NCBI GenBank assembly: GCA_903858055.1
Contig: CAIOHM010000186.1
Coordinates: forward strand, 1-8,837
Source: an uncultured delta proteobacterium
Lineage (GTDB): Bacteria; Myxococcota_A; Polyangia; Polyangiales; Polyangiaceae
DNA length: 8,837 bases
Reading direction: 5' to 3'
Shown: piece after piece, positions 1 through 5,761 of the stretch
How positions within the stretch are numbered: position 1 is the stretch's first letter
How the letters are laid out: every line of letters starts with the position of its first letter
The notes under the pieces: generated by a model
What the model saw: only the letters and a program-made list of their open reading frames with translations
Database searches by the model: none
What the model was told of the DNA's origin: nothing
Position numbers and translations under genes: made by a program

Positions 1-779
1 CGCGCGAGACGAGCAAGGGTCGCATCGAGGCCACCTCGAACACCTTCTCCGCGTTCGTCTTCAAGGTGCAGGCGAACATGGACAAGGCGCATCGCGATCG
101 CATCGCCTTCGTGCGCGTGTGCTCGGGGCGCTTCGAGCGCGGCATGAAGGTGAAGCATGTGCGCACGGGGCGCGAGCTGCGCCTTGCCAACCCGACGCAG
201 TTCATGGCGCAAGAGCGCACCATCGTCGAAGAGGCCTACGCCGGCGACGTCATGGGCATTTACGACCCCGGCTACTTCGAGATCGGCGACACGATCACGG
301 ACGGCGCCGACCTCGCCTTCGAAGGCATCCCGAGCTTCGCGCCCGAGTACTTCGCGCGCCTCGTGCTCGTCGATCCGCTCCGCCGCAAGCAGCTCACGAA
401 GGGCATCGAGCAGCTCGCACAGGAGGGCACGATCCAGCTCTATCGGCCCCCCGCAGGCCGCGCCGGCGACCTCGTCCTCGGCGCCGTGGGCCAGCTCCAG
501 CTCGAGGTCGTGAAGTACCGCCTCGAGAACGAGTACGACTGCAAGGTCCGCCTCGAGAACATGAGCTACTCGCATGCGCGCTGGGTCACGCGCAAAGACG
601 GTGCACCGGTAGAGATCAGCGATCTGAACCGCGCGCACAACACGGTCGCGGTCGTCGACGTGCGCAACCGGCCGGTCTTGCTCTTCATGGGCGAGTGGCA
701 GATCCGAAGCGCCGAGCGCGACTTGACCGAGTACGAGTTCGCCGAGACCGCCGTGGGCGTCGTCGTGCGCAACGAGTAA
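1..779 (+). CDS. prfC: Peptide chain release factor 3 (RF3), C-terminal half, 5' end outside window
   Basis: RF3 is a cytoplasmic translational GTPase that recycles RF1/RF2 from the ribosome after termination. The reading frame is already open at base 3 and ends at TAA 777-779, giving about 258 residues, roughly half of the ~530-residue family length. The GTPase domain lies upstream of the window. What is visible is the EF-Tu-like beta-barrel domain, with the hallmark stretch FVFKVQANMDKAHRDRIAF followed by RVCSGRFERGMK, and then the RF3 C-terminal domain, with FMAQERTIVEEAYAGDVMG, GIPSFAPEYF and GAVGQLQLEVVKYRL. These match E. coli RF3 almost block for block, which separates it from EF-G. 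A GTG at 66 is internal to the family alignment and is not the real start. The next gene begins 108 bp downstream and is unrelated in function. Identity is very secure; only the N-terminus is missing. Confidence 0.96.
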   Translation, partial: RETSKGRIEATSNTFSAFVFKVQANMDKAHRDRIAFVRVCSGRFERGMKVKHVRTGRELRLANPTQFMAQERTIVEEAYAGDVMGIYDPGYFEIGDTITDGADLAFEGIPSFAPEYFARLVLVDPLRRKQLTKGIEQLAQEGTIQLYRPPAGRAGDLVLGAVGQLQLEVVKYRLENEYDCKVRLENMSYSHARWVTRKDGAPVEISDLNRAHNTVAVVDVRNRPVLLFMGEWQIRSAERDLTEYEFAETAVGVVVRNE

Positions 780-831
780 CCGCGTGCCCTCCGCGCTCGC
801 GTTCGACGCGCGGACAGCCCCGTTCGAGGCC

Positions 832-856
832 GCGTGTCCCCCGTTTGGGGACGCGC
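832..856 (+). terminator. GC-rich stem-loop after prfC, candidate terminator
   Basis: Bases 832-841 pair with 847-856 to form a 10-bp stem with one G-U wobble (835/853) and a five-base loop, CGTTT. It sits 53 bp after the prfC stop and ends about 18 bp before the next gene's -10-like box. No T-run follows, so it is not a textbook Rho-independent terminator. It could be a U-less terminator or an mRNA 3' stabiliser. The pairing is read directly; the role is inferred from position. Confidence 0.45.
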
Positions 857-874
857 AGGCCGGCCGGGGCGCGC

Positions 875-880
875 TAAGGT
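875..880 (+). promoter_or_regulatory. -10-like box TAAGGT immediately upstream of the secreted-protein gene
   Basis: TAAGGT fits the loose TANNNT pattern of sigma-70-type -10 boxes in GC-rich bacteria. It lies exactly seven bases before the ATG at 888, where a transcript would start at or next to the start codon (leaderless). The AAGGT within it could instead act as a Shine-Dalgarno sequence spaced seven bases from the ATG. No convincing -35 hexamer was seen at the usual spacing, so promoter versus ribosome binding site is unresolved. Confidence 0.4.
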
Positions 881-887
881 TCCCCCC

Positions 888-2033
888 ATGCGTTCGTTTG
901 CCTCCGCCGCCCTCGCCGCGCTCGCCTTCGCGGCTTCGACCTCGTTCGCAGCCGACCGCGTCGCCGTCGGCGACCTCAAGCCGAAGAGCCCCATCGTCGC
1001 GCCGCTCGCGCTGTTCGCGAAAGGGACGAAGGTCGGGGGCGAGCCGGTCCCGATCGCCGTTGGGTCGGTCTACAAGGCGCCCGCCGTCGGCGTCACGATC
1101 GCGCAGGTGAAGGAGGCGAGCGCGCTCTGGGGGCTCGTGCTCCTCGAGGGCCCGGTCGCGGCCAAGAGCGACACGCTCAACGCCACGACGAAGACGGTGC
1201 CGCTGCGCCTCGGAGCTTGGCTCGAGAAGCCCGCGGGGCTCGATGCGGTGGAGATCGTCGAGCCCCTCGACGTCCCCATCGGCGCAACCGTCGTCGACGA
1301 CAAGAAGCGCTTCGTGGGCCTCGTCGCCCGCGTGCCGGGCCAGAAAAACCCCGTGCTCGTTCGCGAGCGTACGCTGCGTCTCTTCGCGAGCGCCAACGTG
1401 GCGACCAACGTCGCCCCCACGATGCCCGCCGTCCCCCTCGCGCTCGTCGTCGACGACGTCAAGGTCTCGGGCAAGCTCGCGCAGCGCGACGAAGAACTCC
1501 GCAAGGGTGGCCCGCGCCTCGCAGCCGGTGCCGCGGAGTTCGCCGCCATGCCCCCGGAGGTCCGCGCCGACGCCGCGACCGCGCTGCTTCAAGGCGGCCT
1601 CGTCCTCGGCGAAGAAGACGCGAGCAAGACCCTCGCCGTCGTCTTGCCCGCGGGCGGCGTCGCCCTCACGAGCGCACTCGATCGCCTCGAGAAGGTGCTC
1701 AAGGGCGCGACCGACACGCGCGTCGTTGTCCACGTCCTCCCGAGCGAGCGCGGCACGCAGGCCCGCATGCGCGCCGCGAGCGCTTATTGCATGATGCAAG
1801 CTTCTGGTTCGGCCACGTTCGGAGCGCTCCGCAAGGCCCTCGAGAGCGGCACGGCCTCGTGCACCGAGCGCGAGAGCGAGTCGTTCTTGAGCGCGGAAAC
1901 GCTGCTCCTCCAGCGCCTCGACATCGACGAACCCCTCGCCGCCGCCGGCACCACCGTCGTCGCCCTCACGGAGCCGGCCTCCGTCCTCCGCGCCGTCCTC
2001 GACGCGACCTCGACCTCCAAGGGATCCCCATGA
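888..2033 (+). CDS. Secreted protein of unrecognised family, partner of the papain-like protease
   Basis: I do not recognise the family. The ATG at 888 is preferred over an in-frame GTG at 834 because it opens directly onto a Sec-type signal peptide (MRSFASAALAALAFA..., likely cut around residues 21-22) and has AAGGT upstream; the 834 start would bury it and lies in the hairpin. The product has 381 residues and is predicted periplasmic or secreted. Residues about 60-165 are beta-rich; a run around VPIGATVVDDKKRFVGLVAR faintly recalls the end of a trypsin-like/HtrA barrel, but no Ser-His-Asp set is evident. The C-terminal third (about 245-381) alternates beta strands and helices with two cysteines (C301, C325) and faintly recalls a DsbA/thioredoxin-like fold without a CXXC motif. 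Both resemblances are weak and inferred. Its stop overlaps the next gene's start by four bases (ATGA), so it is almost certainly co-translated with the cysteine protease and may be its partner, inhibitor or substrate. Confidence 0.8.
   Translation: MRSFASAALAALAFAASTSFAADRVAVGDLKPKSPIVAPLALFAKGTKVGGEPVPIAVGSVYKAPAVGVTIAQVKEASALWGLVLLEGPVAAKSDTLNATTKTVPLRLGAWLEKPAGLDAVEIVEPLDVPIGATVVDDKKRFVGLVARVPGQKNPVLVRERTLRLFASANVATNVAPTMPAVPLALVVDDVKVSGKLAQRDEELRKGGPRLAAGAAEFAAMPPEVRADAATALLQGGLVLGEEDASKTLAVVLPAGGVALTSALDRLEKVLKGATDTRVVVHVLPSERGTQARMRAASAYCMMQASGSATFGALRKALESGTASCTERESESFLSAETLLLQRLDIDEPLAAAGTTVVALTEPASVLRAVLDATSTSKGSP
2019..2024 (+). promoter_or_regulatory. Shine-Dalgarno AAGGGA for the papain-like protease gene
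   Basis: AAGGGA lies inside the end of the preceding gene, five bases before the ATG at 2030. It fixes the start of the protease reading frame, which is otherwise open far upstream in a non-coding frame. Confidence 0.6.
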
Positions 2034-3553
2034 AGCGCATCGTCCTCGCACGCTTGCTCTGCGGCACGGCCGCGGTCGCCCTCTCGGCCGCTGCGGCACC
2101 GAAGCGCATCGCCCCCCTCGCCCCCGGTGCTGCGTACACCTCGAACGCCCCCTCGGCCGACGGCGTACCCTTCCCGCTCATCGCGATCGCCGAGACCATT
2201 CGAACCACCTCGGGCGACGCCACGTACACGGTCCTCGACGAGAAGGCGCCCGCACCCACGCCGACGCCTGCACCGAGTCCGACGCCCGCGCGCGGCGGAG
2301 ATGGCAAGCGCGCCGAGCCTGCTCCGGCCCCCGCGCCGGCCCCGCGCCCAGCCCCCACGCCGCCGCCACGTCCCGCGCCGCGACCGACACCCGAGCCTGC
2401 GGACGATCCCTCGGACTTCGACGTGAGCTTCCGTCCAGCCCCCGCGCCGACTCCCGCGCCCACGCCGCGTCCGGAGCCGTCGCGCCGGCCCACGCCACGT
2501 CCGCAACCCCAGCCGCAGCCGTCGGGTGACGAGCTCGACGATGTGCGTGCAGAGTTCAACGATTGGCGAAAGAGTGCCGGCGACGAGTTCGAAGCCACCC
2601 GCCTCGCGTGGCAGAACGAGTTCGACACGACGCGCCTCCGCTGGGACAAAGAGGCGACCGCGTACGAGTCGCGCATCTCCACGTACCAGCGCACGCTTTC
2701 GCTCGTGGCGCGCACGAAGAGCAAGGCGCGGCTCCAGAGCAACGGCACGCCGAGCGGCTCCGACGCGGGCTCGGCCACCGCGCGCGGCTGGACCCCAGGA
2801 CGCTTGAAGAACGCCGTGCTCGTCGCGGGAGCCTTCGACGTGCCCGTGCGCGATCAAGGGCAACGCGGCACCTGCGCGGCGTTCTCGGGCGTGCACGCGC
2901 TCGAGCTGCTCGCGGCGCAAAACCAGGTGAGCGTCGACCTCTCCGAGCAGCGCTTCTACGCGAACTCACGCCCCGAGTGCGCGCGCCAAAGCTGCTCCGA
3001 CGGCGGCACGTGGGCCGGGACGGGCTACGAGATCTCCGCGAAGAGCAAGGGCTACGACCAAGCGCTCGAGGCGAGCTGCCCGTACGTGGCCTCGCCGGTC
3101 GTCGGAAACGACACCCAGATCCCCCTCGCCGCCACGTGTGGGCGCGGCGTCGCCAAGGTCACGGGCGTCCGCGGCGTGCGCACCTACGGCGAGCTCCTCG
3201 CGACCCTCGAGGGCAACCGACCCGTCGTGCTGGGCACGAAGCTCAGCGAGAACTTCTTCAAGGCCAAGAGCGGCCTCGTCACGCTCGCCGACGCACTGAA
3301 GGCCCCGAAGGCGAGCGGCATGCACGCCGCCGGGCATGCGTACCTCGCGATTGGCTACATGAAGCTCCCGGCCTCCATGCAACGCAGCGAGGGCGGCAGC
3401 TGCATCGTCGTGGCCAACAGCTGGAGCGAAGGCTGGGGACGCGGCGGCTACGCGTGCGTGACCGAGCAGTGGCTCGCGAAGCACTGGATGACGTACGAAG
3501 ACGGCACGCCCATCGAATTCGTGACGCCGGAAGGCATCGAACTCGAGCGCTGA
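2030..3553 (+). CDS. Secreted papain-family (C1A) cysteine protease with Pro-rich linker and helical repeat segment
   Basis: Predicted exported cysteine endopeptidase of 507 residues. Order of parts: signal peptide 1-22 (MKRIVLARLLCGTAAVALSA...; no lipobox); a short region to about 72; a Pro/Ala/Arg/Thr-rich segment 73-164; a charged helical segment 167-228 built on 11-residue repeats; and a papain-like domain from about 254 to the end. The catalytic set is complete: oxyanion Gln276 and nucleophile Cys282 in DQGQRGTCAAFS, His436 in GHAYLAIGY, and Asn463 in ANSWSEGWGRGGY. The usual papain Cys22 position is Arg279, so that conserved disulfide is missing. No I29/ERFNIN propeptide is recognisable; the helical repeat may replace it. 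The open frame extends upstream to 1217, but that part is a shadow of the previous gene. ATG 2030 has an AAGGGA ribosome site, a signal peptide and an ATGA overlap. Fold and catalytic class are clear; substrate is unknown. Roles in predation, peptide scavenging or surface processing are inference only. Confidence 0.92.
   Translation: MKRIVLARLLCGTAAVALSAAAAPKRIAPLAPGAAYTSNAPSADGVPFPLIAIAETIRTTSGDATYTVLDEKAPAPTPTPAPSPTPARGGDGKRAEPAPAPAPAPRPAPTPPPRPAPRPTPEPADDPSDFDVSFRPAPAPTPAPTPRPEPSRRPTPRPQPQPQPSGDELDDVRAEFNDWRKSAGDEFEATRLAWQNEFDTTRLRWDKEATAYESRISTYQRTLSLVARTKSKARLQSNGTPSGSDAGSATARGWTPGRLKNAVLVAGAFDVPVRDQGQRGTCAAFSGVHALELLAAQNQVSVDLSEQRFYANSRPECARQSCSDGGTWAGTGYEISAKSKGYDQALEASCPYVASPVVGNDTQIPLAATCGRGVAKVTGVRGVRTYGELLATLEGNRPVVLGTKLSENFFKAKSGLVTLADALKAPKASGMHAAGHAYLAIGYMKLPASMQRSEGGSCIVVANSWSEGWGRGGYACVTEQWLAKHWMTYEDGTPIEFVTPEGIELER
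2246..2521 (+). repeat. Pro-rich low-complexity coding segment (PA/PT/PR/PQ repeats)
   Basis: This stretch encodes residues 73-164 of the cysteine protease as irregular dipeptide-like repeats of Pro with Ala, Thr, Arg or Gln. It is interrupted by two acidic or mixed islands, GGDGKRAE and ADDPSDFDVSF. Such segments in exported proteins usually act as extended linkers or cell-wall-spanning stalks. At DNA level it is a run of imperfect CCC/GCG-type triplets and a likely site of length variation. Confidence 0.85.
2549..2713 (+). repeat. 11-residue (hendecad) coding repeats in the protease
   Basis: Residues 174-228 can be laid out as five consecutive 11-residue units. The second and third are clearest: DEFEATRLAWQ and NEFDTTRLRWD share the pattern xEFxxTRLxWx. 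The first (AEFNDWRKSAG) and the last two (KEATAYESRIS, TYQRTLSLVAR) are progressively degenerate. This period is typical of right-handed or straight coiled coils. It is read directly from the translation; oligomerisation is inferred. Confidence 0.65.
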
Positions 3554-3581
3554 GAGGCGCGTGCGGGCCGCTCGAAACGTC

Positions 3582-3615
3582 GACGCAACGCGACGAGAAA
3601 AAGGGGCGTTGCGTC
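3582..3615 (+). terminator. Perfect 10-bp inverted repeat between the protease and E1 alpha genes
   Basis: GACGCAACGC (3582-3591) and its exact reverse complement GCGTTGCGTC (3606-3615) flank a 14-base loop containing an A5 run. It begins 29 bp after the protease stop and ends just before the candidate promoter of the next operon. No T-run follows, so it may be a U-less terminator; a transcription-factor operator is the alternative. Confidence 0.45.
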
Positions 3616-3628
3616 ATTGCGTGAGGCC

Positions 3629-3657
3629 TTGACGGTGCGCGCCGGGTCGACCAAGTC
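3629..3657 (+). promoter_or_regulatory. Candidate promoter for the E1 alpha / envelope operon
   Basis: TTGACG (3629-3634) is a good -35 match. After a 17-base spacer comes CAAGTC (3652-3657), a poor -10 match. The -10 ends seven bases before the ATG at 3665, the same spacing as the TAAGGT box before the ATG at 888, which would again give a near-leaderless mRNA. No clear Shine-Dalgarno sequence precedes this ATG, which is consistent with that reading. Confidence 0.4.
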
Positions 3658-3664
3658 ACGCGCC

Positions 3665-4699
3665 ATGCAAACGGCCACCGCCGCGATTCCCTCCTCCACG
3701 AGCAAGCGCGAACTCCCGAAAGAGACGCTGCTCCAGATGCACTCGCTCATGCTGCGCGCGCGCCTCCTCGAGGAGCGCCTCATCCGCATGCAGAAGCAGG
3801 GCGATGGGTACTTTTGGATCGGCGGACCCGGCGAAGAGGCCTTCAACATCCCCTTCGGCATGCTCGTGCACAAGGGCCAAGGCCCCGAGTTCGACTACCT
3901 CCACCTGCACTACCGCTCGAACGCGGTCGCCCTCGCGATGGGCGCAGACCCGGTGGACTTCATGCGTCAGATGAAGAACACGGCGAGCGACCCGTTTTCG
4001 CGCGGCCGCAACTTCGCGGGGCACCCGTCGATTCGCAAGTGGAACCTCGTGCCGGTGTCGAGCCCCATCGAGGTCCAGTACGCGATGGCGCCGGGCACGG
4101 CGATCGCGAACAAGCGCGCCGGCGGCAAGGGCATCAGCATCGTGACGGGCGGCGACGCGGGCACGGCCGAGGGCGAGTTCGCGTCGTGCATGATCTGGTC
4201 GACGCGCCCGGGCAACGAGCTCCCGGTGCTCATGGTCGTCACGAACAACCAGTTCGGCATCTCCACGCCCGCGGCCACGCAGCACGGCGAGCAGCGCATC
4301 AGCGATCGCGGCAAGGCCTTCGGCATGCGCACCGCCACCATCGACGGGCAAGACCCCGAGTACGTCTACTTCCAGCTCCAAGAGGTCATGGAGTACGTGC
4401 GCCGCGAGCGGAAGCCGTTCCTCCTCGAAGTGATGGTCTCGCGCCTCTACGGGCACTCGTCGTCCTCGGGCGCGAACTTCGTCGGCGACGAGTTCGACTG
4501 CCTCCCGGCGTTCGAAAAGAAGCTCGAAGAGCGCGGCTACCTCGCGCGCAAAGACGCCGACGACATGCGCGCGGCGATCACGCAGGAGTACCTCGAGGCC
4601 GCAAAGCGCGTGCGCGAGGAGGCCATGCCCCCGCAAGAAGACGCCTTTACCCACGTGTTCGAAGAGACGAACCACGTCGCTTGGAAGAAGGGAAACTGA
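3665..4699 (+). CDS. 2-oxoacid dehydrogenase E1 component, alpha subunit (branched-chain type likely)
   Basis: This is the thiamine-diphosphate-binding subunit of the E1 component, which decarboxylates a 2-oxoacid and passes the acyl group to lipoyl-E2 in the cytoplasm. The 344 residues fit the family range. The ThDP/Mg motif runs from GGDAGTAEG (G163-D164-A165) to NNQFGIS (N194-N195). Supporting blocks are GGPGEEAFNIPFG, YRSNAVALAMG, SSPIEVQYAMAPGTAIA and the RLYGHSSSS loop. The SSP-Q and NN-ISTP wording resembles branched-chain 2-oxoacid dehydrogenase E1 alpha more than pyruvate dehydrogenase, but substrate cannot be fixed by eye. The third motif position is Ala where Gly is usual. ATG 3665 is chosen over the in-frame TTG at 3617, which abuts the upstream hairpin and precedes the candidate promoter. 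The E1 beta gene follows after three bases. No E2 or E3 gene is in the window. Confidence 0.9.
   Translation: MQTATAAIPSSTSKRELPKETLLQMHSLMLRARLLEERLIRMQKQGDGYFWIGGPGEEAFNIPFGMLVHKGQGPEFDYLHLHYRSNAVALAMGADPVDFMRQMKNTASDPFSRGRNFAGHPSIRKWNLVPVSSPIEVQYAMAPGTAIANKRAGGKGISIVTGGDAGTAEGEFASCMIWSTRPGNELPVLMVVTNNQFGISTPAATQHGEQRISDRGKAFGMRTATIDGQDPEYVYFQLQEVMEYVRRERKPFLLEVMVSRLYGHSSSSGANFVGDEFDCLPAFEKKLEERGYLARKDADDMRAAITQEYLEAAKRVREEAMPPQEDAFTHVFEETNHVAWKKGN
4687..4693 (+). promoter_or_regulatory. Weak Shine-Dalgarno AGAAGGG(A) for E1 beta
   Basis: A purine-rich AGAAGGGA run at the end of the E1 alpha gene lies nine bases before the ATG at 4703. It supports that start and translational coupling of the two subunits. 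Confidence 0.45.
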
Positions 4700-4702
4700 A
4701 CG

Positions 4703-5761
4703 ATGTCCACCATGGTTCAAGCGGTGCGCATGGCGCTCCATGTTGGTGAGGATCGCCTCGGCGTGACGGACATCTTCGGCGAAGACGTGGGCGCCCCGCT
4801 CGGCGGCGTCTTCACGGCAACGCAGGGTCTCAAGACCACCTGGAACTCGCCGCTCGACGAGCGCGGCCTCATCGGCACGGCCATCGGCCTCGCGCTCGCA
4901 GGCCAGACTCCGGTCGCGGAGATCCAGTTCTGCGACTACGCCTTCAACACGATCGACCTCCTCAAGCTCGCCGGCGGCATGGCGTGGTCTTCGGGCGGCG
5001 ACTGGAACTGCCCGCTCGTCGTCATGACCCCGGTGGGCTCGGGCATCCACGGCAGCATCTACCACTCGCACTCCTTCGACGCGCAGGCGACGCGCATCCC
5101 CGGCTGGAAGGTCGTGATGCCCTCCACGCCGCGCGACGCCTACGGCCTCATGCTCTCGGCCATCGTCGACCCGAACCCGGTGATGGTGCTGATTCCGAAG
5201 GCGCTCATGCGCGTGAAGCACGCGGCCGGCGAAGAGATCCCCGGCGAGCCCGACGAGCGCACGCTGTCGAAGATGATCGACGCGCCGATCGGCGATCGCA
5301 GCCAGTGGGTCCCGCAGTGGCCCGCCACGCCCGACCTCTTCATCCCGTTCGGCAAGGCGCGCATGGTCCGCGAGGGCGAGCACGTCACGGTGGTCTGCTA
5401 CGGCCGCATGGTCCGTGAGTGCACGGCTGCCGCGGAAATCCTCGCGCCGGAGGGCATCTCCGTCGAGGTCATCGACCTCCGCTCGCTCCACCCGTACGAC
5501 TGGCCGATGCTCACCGCGTCGATCCGCAAGACGGGCCGCGTGCTCTACGTGAACGAGGACACGGAGATCACGAACTTCGGCGAGCACCTCATTCGCCGCA
5601 CCGTCGACGAGCTCTTCTACGAGCTCCAGGCGCCGCCGAAGCTCCTCGCGGGCGCGCACCTGCCGGGCATCGGCCTCGCGGACAACCTCGAGAAGGCGTC
5701 GGTTCCGCAGCGCGACGGCATCGTCGACGCGCTGCGCGCCCTGGCACGCCACGAGCCTTGA
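4703..5761 (+). CDS. 2-oxoacid dehydrogenase E1 component, beta subunit (branched-chain type likely)
   Basis: Partner of the alpha subunit in the alpha2beta2 E1 enzyme; it supplies the catalytic Glu that activates ThDP and the E2-binding surface. The 352 residues show all family blocks in order: FGEDVGAPLGGVF (about 25-37), NSPLDERGLIG with probable catalytic Glu53, VAEIQFCDYAF (71-81), SSGGDWNCPLVV, GSIYHSHSFDAQA (118-129), PGWKVVMPSTPRDA, DPNPVMVLIPK, and the transketolase C-terminal domain with VIDLRSLHPYDW and KTGRVLYVNED. GGVF, EIQF-DY and YHSHS point to the branched-chain family. Residues about 181-210, between the middle and C-terminal domains, are some 25-30 residues longer than the usual linker. 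The start has a weak purine-rich site and lies three bases after the alpha stop. The stop TGA overlaps a likely TTG start of the next gene. Confidence 0.92.
   Translation: MSTMVQAVRMALHVGEDRLGVTDIFGEDVGAPLGGVFTATQGLKTTWNSPLDERGLIGTAIGLALAGQTPVAEIQFCDYAFNTIDLLKLAGGMAWSSGGDWNCPLVVMTPVGSGIHGSIYHSHSFDAQATRIPGWKVVMPSTPRDAYGLMLSAIVDPNPVMVLIPKALMRVKHAAGEEIPGEPDERTLSKMIDAPIGDRSQWVPQWPATPDLFIPFGKARMVREGEHVTVVCYGRMVRECTAAAEILAPEGISVEVIDLRSLHPYDWPMLTASIRKTGRVLYVNEDTEITNFGEHLIRRTVDELFYELQAPPKLLAGAHLPGIGLADNLEKASVPQRDGIVDALRALARHEP

Noticed and set aside
1787..1799. Palindrome TTGCAT-G-ATGCAA inside the secreted-protein gene
   Set aside because: It is fully explained by the codons for Cys-Met-Met-Gln in a well-supported gene, and no second copy was seen in the intergenic spaces.
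1217..2029. Upstream extension of the protease frame
   Set aside because: This part translates to an Arg-rich shadow of the preceding gene. The signal peptide and Shine-Dalgarno sequence place the start at 2030.
951..2200. Possible homology between the mature N-termini of the two secreted proteins (APLA...P-P-IA pattern)
   Set aside because: The shared residues are few and mostly Ala/Pro, which is expected by chance in this composition.
2246..2521. Possible DNA repeat array or CRISPR-like pattern
   Set aside because: The repetition follows codon triplets for Pro with Ala, Thr, Arg or Gln and has no constant repeat/spacer lengths.
1784..2920. A 378-codon open frame on the - strand
   Set aside because: It is antisense to the secreted protein and protease genes, is Arg/Gly-rich and has no domain; the + strand frames have signal peptides and catalytic motifs.
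3617..3664. TTG 3617 as start of E1 alpha
   Set aside because: It directly follows the inverted repeat, precedes the candidate promoter and would add a non-conserved tail; ATG 3665 is simpler.
5419..5757. Upstream extension of the LtaS-like frame starting at ATG 5419
   Set aside because: It overlaps the E1 beta C-terminal domain in another frame and reads as Arg/His/Pro-rich shadow sequence.
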